DNA from: JAFLBI01 sp964616465
GTDB taxonomy: Bacteria > Bacteroidota > Bacteroidia > Chitinophagales > Chitinophagaceae
NCBI GenBank assembly: GCA_964616465.1
Contig: CAZTTO010000006.1
Location: forward strand, 119,458 to 183,457
DNA: 64,000 nucleotides
Direction of reading: 5' to 3'
The notes beneath the pieces are model-generated. The model was not told the origin of the DNA. It did no database searches and saw only the letters and a list, made by a program, of their open reading frames with translations. Below are positions 24,618 to 33,900 of this stretch, in pieces (the stretch's first letter is position 1; each line of letters opens with the position of its first letter). Both the position numbers and the translations under genes were made by a program.

Positions 24618-24930
24618 CGAATGGTTCTAGATTAATTGCTGATGTAATTGGCTCTTGATTAACTAATCAAGAAATTCAGGTTCTCCATGACACTGTAAAC
24701 TTGCAATTGACACTGTAAATGACACTCTATTCTTTTGGATCAATAGACGTTCCTAGAATTTTATTCCAGGATGAAAGATCAAATCAACCCATTATTTAAT
24801 AGTAGCCAAACACGGGAAAACCACTATTCATTCAGAAATTAGGTAATGAAAATGACCTCATCCTGCATACACCTCTTGTTAAATTTCAATCCAATATTAT
24901 CTTATTGTTAATTTTTCGTAACTTCCGTCC
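24618..24930. other. Non-coding stretch of 313 bp with a short direct repeat
   Basis: No gene seen on either strand. It holds TGACACTGTAAA at 24688-24699 and again at 24708-24719 (20-bp period) with a third partial copy TGACACT at 24720-24726. No terminator for the kinase-like gene was recognised. Confidence 0.55.
24688..24726 (+). repeat. Tandem short direct repeat TGACACTGTAAA
   Basis: Two identical 12-mers 20 bp apart plus a 7-bp partial copy directly after the second. Possible binding sites or remnant of a larger repeat. Confidence 0.5.
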
Positions 24931-26127
24931 ATGCAGCAATGGAAAATAAAAGGCGGAATTTTGGCAGCATGCTTATTTGCATGCGCGCTTTTTGCTGCAG
25001 CACATTCAAAATCAGGCACTTATCCCCAAATCATACCGTTTTATGGCGATACACTGCACATTGAACTACCTATTACGCAATCTTGCCAGCCTCCTAATAA
25101 TCTAAGCGAAAATGCTATTTCGCAGTTCATTGAGGAACTGGATAATCTTAATTGGCAAGCTACCATCGAAAACCTTGAGCGTTTTAGGAATGAAAAAAGA
25201 TTAGATGATTGGCTATACTACCAAGTCATTCGAAAAGTGGCACAAGAAGTGTTTCCTAAACAAGCCAATTATTATGCTTACACTATTGCTAAATGGCATT
25301 TACTGGATGAATTAGGATATGCAGCTGCAATTAGCTTCGGCGAGGAACAATTGCTGCTATATGTACATACGAAAGAAAGTATTTTCAACTTACCTGTGCA
25401 CAATTACAATAATAAGCAGTATGTATGCCTCAACTTGCACGATTATCAATTCAACTACCAACAAATAGGCGGCAAAAGCCGCAGTATCTACAGCAATGAA
25501 GAAGGGAAATCCTTTTCATATCAGATTTCTTCCTTGCCTGCATTGGCTTCAACAACAACTACCAAACAAGTTAGGTTTCAAGAAGTACATTTTGAATTTC
25601 AACTCAATGAATCGGTTCAGCAAATATTCAAGAACTACCCTACGGTTGACTATGCTCTGCATTTTAACATGCCCATGAGCGCTGCTACCTATGGCTCTCT
25701 TATCCCAACCATTCAGCAACAACTTAAAGGTAAAAGTCAACATGCAGCTATTGAATGGCTCATGCAATTCACTCGTTATGCTTTCTTATATGAGCCCGAT
25801 CACAGTTATTTTGGACGCGAAACCAGGCTCAGTCCCGAACAAACCCTTTTTTCTCCTGCAAGCGACTGTGAAGACAGGTCTGCACTATTTTATTTCTTGG
25901 TAAAGGAGCTATTTAATCTGCCTATGATTGTGTTAGAATACCACGATCACCTGACCATTGCTGTGGCTTTAGAAAAAGGAAAAGGCAAGCCAATTGTATA
26001 TCAGGGAAAGAAATACTACGTATGCGAGCCTACACCTCAGGAAAAAGACCTTCGTATTGGTGAATTACCCCAAAAATACCGTTCTGCTCCATTCGACATT
26101 GTTTTGGCCTATCAACCTCACCAATAA
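24931..26127 (+). CDS. Exported transglutaminase-like cysteine protein
   Basis: 398 residues with an N-terminal export signal (GILAACLFACALFAAAHS). The C-terminal half looks like a transglutaminase-like fold: C313 in SPASDCEDRSALFYFLV, H338/H340 with D339 in VLEYHDHLTIAVAL, and KYYVCEPTP, a Cys-His-Asp-type arrangement as in YebA/transglutaminase-like peptidases. The N-terminal half (about 30-200) has no recognised domain. It is probably a periplasmic or surface protease or amide transferase. A hairpin terminator follows. Confidence 0.72.
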   Translation: MQQWKIKGGILAACLFACALFAAAHSKSGTYPQIIPFYGDTLHIELPITQSCQPPNNLSENAISQFIEELDNLNWQATIENLERFRNEKRLDDWLYYQVIRKVAQEVFPKQANYYAYTIAKWHLLDELGYAAAISFGEEQLLLYVHTKESIFNLPVHNYNNKQYVCLNLHDYQFNYQQIGGKSRSIYSNEEGKSFSYQISSLPALASTTTTKQVRFQEVHFEFQLNESVQQIFKNYPTVDYALHFNMPMSAATYGSLIPTIQQQLKGKSQHAAIEWLMQFTRYAFLYEPDHSYFGRETRLSPEQTLFSPASDCEDRSALFYFLVKELFNLPMIVLEYHDHLTIAVALEKGKGKPIVYQGKKYYVCEPTPQEKDLRIGELPQKYRSAPFDIVLAYQPHQ

Positions 26128-26135
26128 TATCTTAT

Positions 26136-26166
26136 TTTCTCATAAAACATGAGAAATGTGGTTTTT
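26136..26166 (+). terminator. Hairpin terminator after the transglutaminase-like gene
   Basis: 8-bp stem TTTCTCAT / ATGAGAAA (26136-26143, 26149-26156), then TGTGG and a run of six T. Confidence 0.6.
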
Positions 26167-26184
26167 TCAAAATATTTGAGTACC

Positions 26185-26192
26185 TATATTTG
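26185..26192 (+). promoter_or_regulatory. -7 promoter element for aldolase gene
   Basis: TATATTTG matches TAnnTTTG and lies about 60 nt before the ATG at 26252; the -33 position has a T-run but not TTTG. Confidence 0.4.
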
Positions 26193-26251
26193 CTTCCACT
26201 TCAGTTAGCTTCAACGCTACTGGTTTTTTCAAAATAAAACTATACCCAACT

Positions 26252-27310
26252 ATGGCAAATGCTAAGATTCAGGCTTTATTGGGCGACAAAGCAGAATATC
26301 TGCTTTCGCACAAGTCCAGCACCATCGATCAGTCACAACTTCACCTCCCTTCATCGGATCATGTCGATAAAATTTGGACATACAGTAATAGAAATGCGCA
26401 GGTAATGCGATCTATGCAACAACTATTAGGAACTGGACGCTTGGCCGACACTGGCTATTGCAGCATTTTCCCTGTTGACCAAGGTATTGAGCACAGCGGT
26501 GGTTCGGCATTCTCACCTAACCCTATGTATTTCGACCCTGAAAACATTATCAAACTAGCTATTGAAGGCGGTTGTAATGGTGTTGCTTCTACATACGGAG
26601 TACTTGGAATCATGAGCCGTAAATATGCACACCGCATTCCATTCATTGTAAAAATTAACCATAACGAATTCTTAAGTATGCCAAATAAGTTTGATCAAAC
26701 TATGTTTGGGACAGTTAAGAGCGCATGGAACATGGGTGCTGTTGGTGTGGGTGCAACTATTTATTGGGGAAGTGCTGAAAGTGCTCGTCAATTGAAAGAA
26801 GTTGCTGAAGCTTTTGAATACGCACATGAATTGGGTATGTGTACCATTCTTTGGTGCTATACCCGTAATAATGGGTTTAAGGTAGATGGTATTGATTACC
26901 ATACAAGTGCCGATTTAACTGGACAAGCTAATCACTTAGGTGTAACCCTTCAGGCAGATATTATCAAGCAAAAATTACCAACCAACAACGGCGGTTACTT
27001 AGCAACCAAGCATGGTAAAACCAATAAGTTGGTTTATGAAAAATTAACCACCGACCATCCAATTGATCTTACACGCTATCAGTTAGCTAACTGCTACATG
27101 GGAAGAGTTGGATTAATTAATAGTGGTGGTGAAAGCAAGGGTGCATCTGACCTAGCAGAAGCAGTTGAAACAGCAGTAATCAACAAAAGAGCCGGCGGTA
27201 TGGGATTGATTTTAGGAAGAAAAGCATTCCAGAAATCCTTTGCGGAAGGTGTAGAACTGCTTCAATCTGTACAGGACGTGTACCTAGATGAAAGCATCAC
27301 TATTGCTTAA
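26252..27310 (+). CDS. fbaB: Fructose-bisphosphate aldolase, class I (DhnA/FbaB type)
   Basis: 352-residue archaeal-type class I aldolase cleaving fructose 1,6-bisphosphate to dihydroxyacetone phosphate and glyceraldehyde 3-phosphate through a Schiff base. Seen: FPVDQGIEHSGGSAF, VASTYGVLGIMSRKYAHR, PFIVKINHNEFLSMP and MGAVGVGATIYWGSAES, with the (beta/alpha)8 phosphate-binding motif near VGLINSGGESKGASDL. The Schiff-base lysine is not assigned with certainty; candidates are in IVKINHN and around the later strand residues. A 12-bp hairpin follows before accD. Confidence 0.92.
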   Translation: MANAKIQALLGDKAEYLLSHKSSTIDQSQLHLPSSDHVDKIWTYSNRNAQVMRSMQQLLGTGRLADTGYCSIFPVDQGIEHSGGSAFSPNPMYFDPENIIKLAIEGGCNGVASTYGVLGIMSRKYAHRIPFIVKINHNEFLSMPNKFDQTMFGTVKSAWNMGAVGVGATIYWGSAESARQLKEVAEAFEYAHELGMCTILWCYTRNNGFKVDGIDYHTSADLTGQANHLGVTLQADIIKQKLPTNNGGYLATKHGKTNKLVYEKLTTDHPIDLTRYQLANCYMGRVGLINSGGESKGASDLAEAVETAVINKRAGGMGLILGRKAFQKSFAEGVELLQSVQDVYLDESITIA

Positions 27311-27334
27311 TATAGAAAAACGTATCTTGCAATA

Positions 27335-27364
27335 ACAATGGCGAACTAATTGGTTCGCCATTGT
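27335..27364 (+). terminator. 12-bp stem-loop between aldolase and accD
   Basis: Perfect stem ACAATGGCGAAC (27335-27346) / GTTCGCCATTGT (27353-27364), 6-nt loop. There is no T-run behind it, so it may terminate weakly, protect the 3' end, or act in the accD leader. Confidence 0.5.
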
Positions 27365-27417
27365 ACCCTATATGATTTTCGTATGGGTATGCTTGTTGAA
27401 CGTAACCCCCTTTTGGA

Positions 27418-28350
27418 ATGAAAAAAGAACATACTGAAGATATTGAATCGCGCTTAACTGGTGAAGATGTGAAACCAGCTGAGCAAGAAGTGCAGGAGGA
27501 AAAAAGAAGTTGGTTCAAAAGAAAACGCCAAGGCATTTTAACTTCTACTGCCGATAAGAAAGAATTCCCTGAAGGACTTTGGAATAAATGTCCATCTTGT
27601 AATCATATTTGTACCACACAAGAATTAAAAGCAGCATTATTTGTTTGCCCTAATTGTAATTACCACCATAGAATTGGTAGTAAAGAATATTTCGAAATTC
27701 TATTCGACAATAATGCGTTCACGCCACTATTCGATGAAATAAGAAGTAAGGATCATCTTGGCTTCACCGATTTAAAACCTTACCAAAAAAGATTAGATGA
27801 TATTCACGCAAAGACTGACTTAAAAGACTCAATGCGTGTGGCAGTTGGCAAAGTAAAAGGTGAAGAAATTGTGGTGGCATGTATGGACTTTGAGTTTATT
27901 GGTGGTTCATTGGGCAGCGTAATGGGTGAAAAATTCAGTAGAGCAGTAGATTATTGCATTCAACATCACCTACCCTATATGGTCATTAGCAAAAGCGGTG
28001 GAGCAAGAATGATGGAAAGTGCCTTCAGCCTTATGCAGTTAGCAAAAACCAGCGGAAAACTGGCGCAACTCAGCGATGCAAAACTCCCTTATATTTCAAT
28101 GCTTACAGATCCAACTTTTGGAGGAATTTCTGCCAGTTTTGGTATGTTAGGCGATTTAAACATTGCTGAACCAGGTGCTTTAATTGGTTTCGCTGGTCCT
28201 AGGGTAATAAAAGAAGCAACTAAAAAAGACCTTCCTCCCGGATTCCAAAAAAGTGAATTCTTATTGGAGCACGGTTTCTTAGATTTTATTGTAGACCGAA
28301 AGCAACTCAAAGATAGAATTGCTGAATTGGTGATGCTGTTCAAGCATTGA
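27418..28350 (+). CDS. accD: Acetyl-CoA carboxylase carboxyltransferase subunit beta
   Basis: Forms malonyl-CoA with AccA by carrying out the carboxyl transfer step. 310 residues. Zinc-ribbon cysteines C58, C61, C77 and C80 (KCPSCNHICTTQEL ... VCPNCNYH), followed by the crotonase-like domain with SKSGGARMMESAFSLMQLAK, TFGGISASFGMLGDL and GPRVIKEATK. The N-terminal 30 residues (very acidic, ending EEKRSWFKRKRQG) are longer than the usual accD start, where the protein begins near SWFKRK; no better internal ATG is available, so the extension is probably real. Confidence 0.95.
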   Translation: MKKEHTEDIESRLTGEDVKPAEQEVQEEKRSWFKRKRQGILTSTADKKEFPEGLWNKCPSCNHICTTQELKAALFVCPNCNYHHRIGSKEYFEILFDNNAFTPLFDEIRSKDHLGFTDLKPYQKRLDDIHAKTDLKDSMRVAVGKVKGEEIVVACMDFEFIGGSLGSVMGEKFSRAVDYCIQHHLPYMVISKSGGARMMESAFSLMQLAKTSGKLAQLSDAKLPYISMLTDPTFGGISASFGMLGDLNIAEPGALIGFAGPRVIKEATKKDLPPGFQKSEFLLEHGFLDFIVDRKQLKDRIAELVMLFKH

Positions 28351-28369
28351 TCAGTTTATTTTACTTTTT

Positions 28370-28419
28370 TCAATTCCCCGAACATGGGCTCTTTGGATTC
28401 CAGTTGCTTGGGGAATTGA
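28370..28419 (+). promoter_or_regulatory. Inverted repeat in front of smpB
   Basis: Perfect 10-bp arms TCAATTCCCC (28370-28379) and GGGGAATTGA (28410-28419) enclosing a 30-nt loop, ending 18 nt before the smpB start. May be an mRNA leader structure or a poor terminator for accD. Confidence 0.5.
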
Positions 28420-28437
28420 TTTCTATAGCAGTTAAAC

Positions 28438-28866
28438 ATGAATAATAAGCAAGCTTATTTCAATTACCATATTGAGGATAAATACCAAGCTGGTATTGTG
28501 CTTATGGGGACTGAAGTAAAAAGTATCCGCGAAGGCAAGGTTAGCTTTCAAGATGCTTATTGTTTATTCCATGATGGTGAATTGTGGTTAAGGGGCTTGT
28601 ACATAGCCGAATACAAAATGGGTACTTCCAATAACCACATTGCCGTACACGATCGCAAACTTTTACTAACCAAAAGAGAGCTGAAGAAGTTACAAGCCTC
28701 TATCAAAGAAAAAGGCTATAGCATTGTACCCTTAGCGGTATTCTTGAATGATAAAAATTTAGTAAAGGTTGAAATAGGTTTGGGTAAGGGTAAGAAAACC
28801 CATGATAAACGAGAAACTATCAAAGCACGTGATACGCAATGTGAAATAAAACGCTATTTAAAGTAA
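28438..28866 (+). CDS. smpB: SsrA-binding protein SmpB
   Basis: 142-residue partner of tmRNA in trans-translation, rescuing stalled ribosomes. Features: NKQAYFNYHIEDKYQAGI, GTEVKSIREGKVSFQDAY, RELKKLQASIKEKG, then the basic tail GKGKKTHDKRETIKARDT, which enters the mRNA channel. Short of the usual long C-terminal helix but otherwise typical. The tmRNA gene was not seen in this window. Confidence 0.96.
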   Translation: MNNKQAYFNYHIEDKYQAGIVLMGTEVKSIREGKVSFQDAYCLFHDGELWLRGLYIAEYKMGTSNNHIAVHDRKLLLTKRELKKLQASIKEKGYSIVPLAVFLNDKNLVKVEIGLGKGKKTHDKRETIKARDTQCEIKRYLK

Positions 28867-29298
28867 TTAACTATACTTACTTTTCTTTTCGGGCTCATAC
28901 GACAGTTGTTCAAGGAGGGCTTCAGGGGTTGGCTGAGATGTAACAGAAAAGGCTGCTGCCAACATAGCGCCCAAAAGAACAATCGACATCAAACATTCAT
29001 CCCATCGTAACCAATAGCCCCACCAGTGTAAGACCTTACCTTTCTCAGGAGCAGATTTTTCGTAAACCATAACCACTTGTTCACCTTGTTTAAAAAAGCG
29101 AAACAAATAATTGTCTTGTACCACAAATTCTTTCCAACCGGTATGAAATCGAATTTGCTGGATAGTATTTCCCAATGAATCTTTTACTAATTCAACTTTA
29201 CCATCGGCTTGTTCTCCATCAATAAAATCGGGCTGCCTGGTAAACAATACATATACTCCGAAGCATACAACGTACAAAACAATGGCTAATGATTTCAA
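28867..29298 (-). CDS. Hypothetical membrane protein, DUF3592-like
   Basis: 143 residues with an N-terminal membrane helix (about 3-18), a beta-rich central part (GKVELVKDSLGNTIQQIRF, GEQVVMVYEKSAPEKGKVL) and a second helix (about 100-118). The layout resembles the DUF3592 type, in which a soluble sheet domain lies between two helices. Function unknown. It abuts the 3' end of smpB with no spacer, on the opposite strand. Confidence 0.55.
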   Translation of the reverse strand: MKSLAIVLYVVCFGVYVLFTRQPDFIDGEQADGKVELVKDSLGNTIQQIRFHTGWKEFVVQDNYLFRFFKQGEQVVMVYEKSAPEKGKVLHWWGYWLRWDECLMSIVLLGAMLAAAFSVTSQPTPEALLEQLSYEPEKKSKYS

Positions 29299-29499
29299 TG
29301 CATTCGGTTAAAAGATGAAGGGCAAAGTAAAGGATTAAAAGGTTTTCAAATTCATAGTATTATAAAATTTTACTTATTCAAATAAGTTTTAAACTAGCTC
29401 TTATAAGTGTGATTTTACAACCTTCTTGTTTATAACAAGATAAATCTAAAATGAAGTGTGTAATTTAATATGCCAATACTTATAAAAACATTAGGTGTT

Positions 29500-30177
29500 A
29501 TGCAAAAAATAATGTTACTCATCACTTCATTATTCACTTTTTTATTTGTAACAACAATAGCATCTGCTCAATTCAGCAGGACTGAAAAATCAAATTTTTT
29601 CCGAGTTGGTTTTTCTCATAGTCTACCATTGATTAGAGCAGGGGGATATTTTTTTGGTGATGCGTCTTACTGGGGACCTTTCCGAGGAACATTAGATTTT
29701 GGTATGACACATTATTTTAAAAATGGATTTGCAATAACCAACTTAATAAAGTCAACTATTCGCAACCCCCTTTTAGGAAGAAGTGTACATAGAATGCCAG
29801 ACGGCAGAGATCGTGCAAGATTAATTTTCGATTATGAATTTTCTATAAATAAAGTGTATTTTAAAGATGAGAAATATATTGGCTATGTGGCACTAACAGG
29901 TGGGTTAAACTTTATTGGTGTAAATTATAAAGCAAGGGACTTAGTACCCGTATCCAACTTTTCACCTTGGGCTGCAGCGGTAGGTTATGGAATTGAAAAA
30001 CATTCACTCATGTTTCCTTCTTTTGGCATCAACATTGGTGTTCCCATAAGTAAAAACAAATTAACACATCTAGAAATTGAATGCGATTATCTACCCTATT
30101 ATGATCAATCACGAACTTTCAACAATAAGGGATTTATGAGAGGCGGACTCGGAATTGTAAGATTTATAAAACTTTAA
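29500..30177 (+). CDS. Hypothetical exported outer-membrane-barrel-like protein
   Basis: 225 residues from MQKIMLLITSLFTFLFV, a signal peptide with likely cleavage after SAQ; an upstream ATG at 29470 is possible. Many alternating aromatic beta-strands (RVGFSHSLPLIRAGGYFFG, LTGGLNFIGVNYKARDL, MRGGLGIVRFIKL) and a C-terminal hydrophobic strand suggest a small outer-membrane beta-barrel. No family name recognised. It lies 4 bp before a second protein of the same build, suggesting a gene duplication or an operon of related barrels. Confidence 0.6.
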   Translation: MQKIMLLITSLFTFLFVTTIASAQFSRTEKSNFFRVGFSHSLPLIRAGGYFFGDASYWGPFRGTLDFGMTHYFKNGFAITNLIKSTIRNPLLGRSVHRMPDGRDRARLIFDYEFSINKVYFKDEKYIGYVALTGGLNFIGVNYKARDLVPVSNFSPWAAAVGYGIEKHSLMFPSFGINIGVPISKNKLTHLEIECDYLPYYDQSRTFNNKGFMRGGLGIVRFIKL

Positions 30178-30181
30178 CCAA

Positions 30182-30847
30182 ATGAAAAACAGAATCATTC
30201 ATTTCTTATTCATTCTAACAGTTATTCCAAGTTTACTTGTAGTAGCACAAGAAACAGACAGCAAAATTAAGGTACAGCCCTATTTTGGTTGGAGTGGTAA
30301 CTTTTATGTAAAATCTCCAGATTATAATACTCCAAATCCCAATGAAAGACGCTTTTTTAGGAAAGATTTTTCTGGTACTGGCGCAGGTTTTGATATCAGT
30401 TATAAAGTTGGAAAAAAAGGAGCAATTGGCGTTGGTTATGCCAGATCAGTTAATAAAGGTACTCAAGACTGGGAGGTAGCTATTGGATCAAATTTAATTA
30501 GTTTGCAAAGCTTTGATATACGACATGAAAATGTATTCATTAACCTATTCTATGAAAATAAGCATCATCTAAAAAACGAATTCTATCTTTCTTGGCAAGT
30601 TGGTTTTTCATGGTTTTACTCGAATCAACAAGAAATATCTATATCGAATGATGACCCATTAAGAACTCTCTATACATTTCAGGAGAGGAAAAGAATGGAA
30701 AATGGAGGTGTAATTAGTGGAATTGAATTTGGAAGAAAATTAAGTTCTACTGTTGACTTTGGTATCAGAACGAGGTTATATTGGATTACTCCAACGGGCC
30801 TGTTTGAGTCAGTTTTTGTTTCCCCTGTGTTGTCTGTTAAATTATAA
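30182..30847 (+). CDS. Hypothetical outer-membrane-barrel-like protein
   Basis: 221 residues with a signal peptide (NRIIHFLFILTVIPSLLVVA, then QE). The mature part alternates strands and turns (YFGWSGNFYVKS, GAGFDISYKVGKKGAIGVG, YLSWQVGFSWFYSNQQE) and ends with a strand FVSPVLSVKL, consistent with an outer-membrane barrel. It follows the similar protein at 29500 by 4 bp. Function unknown. Confidence 0.6.
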   Translation: MKNRIIHFLFILTVIPSLLVVAQETDSKIKVQPYFGWSGNFYVKSPDYNTPNPNERRFFRKDFSGTGAGFDISYKVGKKGAIGVGYARSVNKGTQDWEVAIGSNLISLQSFDIRHENVFINLFYENKHHLKNEFYLSWQVGFSWFYSNQQEISISNDDPLRTLYTFQERKRMENGGVISGIEFGRKLSSTVDFGIRTRLYWITPTGLFESVFVSPVLSVKL

Positions 30848-30876
30848 AAAAGCCCCCGCTGAAAACAGCAGAGGCG
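30845..30876 (-). terminator. Rho-independent terminator after smc
   Basis: Minus-strand stem GCCTCTGCTG / CAGCGGGGGC (30875-30866, 30861-30852; two G.U pairs) with a TTTT loop and a following T-run. Confidence 0.8.
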
Positions 30877-30900
30877 GTTATAGAACGGATTAAAACAGAC

Positions 30901-33900
30901 TTAATTAAGCGACCTAAAGTCAACTGGAACCAATTTACTTACACCAGGCTCCTGCATGGTCACACCATAAATTACATCCACGGCTCCCATAGTCATTTTG
31001 TTGTGTGTTACGATAATGAACTGAGAATTTTCGCTGAATTGCTTAATCATGTTGGTGAACTTACCTACGTTGGCATCATCTAACGGCGCATCTACCTCAT
31101 CCAAAATACAGAATGGAGCAGGCTTAATAAGGTAGATTGAGAACAACAAGGCCGTTGCGGTTAAGGTTTTCTCACCCCCACTTAATTGTGTTATAGAAGA
31201 TGGACGTTTACCCTTGGGCTTAGCAATAATATCAATTCCTGTTTCTGCTAAGTTCTCTGGATTTTCAAGTACTAAATCGGCCGTATCCTCTTCCGTGAAG
31301 AGAGCTTTAAATACTTTCTGGAAATTATCACGCACCTGATTAAATGTCTCAAGGAATTGTTGGTTAGCTGTAGCTTCAACTTCTTGAATGGTTTGAAGCA
31401 AGCTTTCTTTAGCGGTGGTTAAATCATTCTTTTGCTCTAAAATAAAATCGTAGCGCTTTTTCATCTCTTGAAACGCTTCAATAGCAGTTGGATTGACTTC
31501 ACCCATATTCTCCAAACGCTTTTTCAATCGGTCGGAGGATGCCTGTAATTCTTCCACAGAGTCGGTGCCAGTTCTTGCTTGATCTAATATATCGTTGATA
31601 TCAATGTGAAACTCAACTTGTAAACGCTCTTTCATTCCCGCCAAATGCAACTTCAACTCATTTAATTGATCTTTAATTTCATGTATCAATTGATCAATCA
31701 TTTCACGAGTTTTCACTTTCATACGCAAGGCGCTTTCTTTCTCCTGCATTTGGTTGCGTAGGTTGTAGTAAGCCTGATCTGCTTCATTCAAGGCAGCTTC
31801 TTCTACTTCTTTCTTACGCATTAGCTCCACCAACAATTCAGAAGCCAAAGCCAAAGTTTCTTGGTTCTGGGTTATTTCAACCGCCGCATCGGAAAGTTGA
31901 CGATTATTTTCTTGAATTTGGTTTTGTAATTGCACCAACTGATTTTCCTTAAAAGCACACTCTTGCTGTATTGCAGTTAATTTACTTTGTTGGCGGGTAA
32001 TCTGAAGATTTTGTTCGTTATAATGATGGGTTGAAGTGGCATAGTCTTGCTCGGCTTGTTGATAGCCCTCCTCAGACTGACGCATAGCATCTGTTAATTG
32101 TTGCAATTGCTCATTTAATCCTCCAAACATATCACGCACATCTGCAATGGCATCTCTTTCATCTTGTAAACGCTGCTCAATATCAGCAAGTCGCTGACTT
32201 GCCTGCTGTTGCAATCCCTGCAAATTCTCTATTCTATTCTTAGTTGCAAATACAGAATTGATTGTTTGGTTGATTTCATCCTGCGTTTGTTTAATTGCAT
32301 TTTCTTTCAATTGTTCATTGTATGCAATCACTTGTAAATGCTTCTGATTAATTTCAGCCTTCAATGAATTCACAACAGCTTCCTGTAAAATGATTTCATC
32401 CATCATTTTCTCCAGGTTCTTAGCGCGACCAATTTTCTTTCCTTCAAATAAACCAACGCTTCCACCAGTTAGGGTGTAAGTGCCTTTTACCATTTTGCCC
32501 GACTTTTCCAATAAGATACCCTGACTATTTACTGAAAGAGCTGCTTCATCTTCCGCAATAAATACGCGTCCAAGCAAATGATTCGCTAGTGCCTGATAAG
32601 GTGCGTCAACTTCAACCACTTGTAAAGCAGGGGTAACACCTTGAGGTGCTGGCAATGGATCGGGCAAATTCACCAACTGATCCAAAATGAAGAAATTGGC
32701 CTTACCTTTTTTGTGCTCGTCTAACAAATGTATGGCTTGCAATCCTTGTTCCAAGGTTTGCACCACGTAATAATTCAGATATGGTTCCAACACATTTTCT
32801 ACAGCCGCTCTGTATGCTTCATCCACATAGATAATATCAGAAAGAATAGGCGCTTTTACTGTCCAGTTGGGGTTATTGTGTAAAAACTTAACACTGTCTG
32901 GATAACCTTCCATTGAATCAATCAAGCTCTTCAACAAATCGTGTTCGTTGCGTTTTGCATCCAGCTTGCGTGTTTCTTCAGCCAACTCAGAACGAAGACT
33001 TTCCAAATGCGCTTGGGTTTCAAAAATTTGCTCGCGGGTTCGGTCGTGCGCTTCTTGCAAGTCGCGTAAGTTTGTTCTTTTCTCTTCCAACAATGCTTCT
33101 TTTTCAATCAATTCCTGCTCCAATTGTTGCAATTGAATGGAACGCTGTTGTTGTTCTTCAGAAAGCTGATGTTGGGTTCTCTGTAAGTTTTGAATGGAAG
33201 TATCAGAAACAGCAACTTTTTTCTCTGCTTCAAACTGTTGACGTTGAACCGACTGATAAGACTGACGAATTTGATCTAAGCCAGCTCTTTGCTGATCTAA
33301 AGTGATGCGCTTTTGCTCAACTTGTTCACGAGCTTGACTGAGCAATTCCTGCATATCCACCAATTTGTCCTGCTCTTCTGCAATTTGTTCTTTGCTGAAG
33401 AGAATGGATTCTTCAATGCCTTGTAATTGTCCAGATGCTCTTTCCAAAAATTCGCTAATCGACTTCTCCTTTTCTTGTAAGAATTGAAGCTTTTGCTGAG
33501 AAAGACTTTTCTCACTTTCGCGAGTCCGCAATTCTTGCAACAACTGATTGAACTGTTGCTGCATACTTTGAAGGGCTCTTTCTTTTTCAATAAAAGAGGT
33601 TTTCTCTTGTTCATTGGCTGCTTCTTCGGTAGCAATTTCCGCTTCGAGCGCAACTTTTTTGTCTGTTTCTAGCTCTTGCTGCTCGTTGAGTTCTTTATAT
33701 TTAATTTGAAATCCTTCTAAAGCTGCTTTTGCCAATTCAACCGCAACAACTTTATACTCTTTTTTGATTTCATAATATTTTTCAGCCTTTTTAGCCTGAT
33801 TTTCAAGTGTTTTTAGCTGATTATTGATTTCAAACAATAAGTCCTCAATGCGATTGAGATCCTGCTCTGTAGCATCTAACTTGTTTTTAGCTTCCTTTTT

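Noticed and set aside
32913..33653. Several open frames on both strands within smc
   Set aside because: They overlap the coiled-coil coding region, whose biased codon use creates spurious frames; none has signal or domain support.
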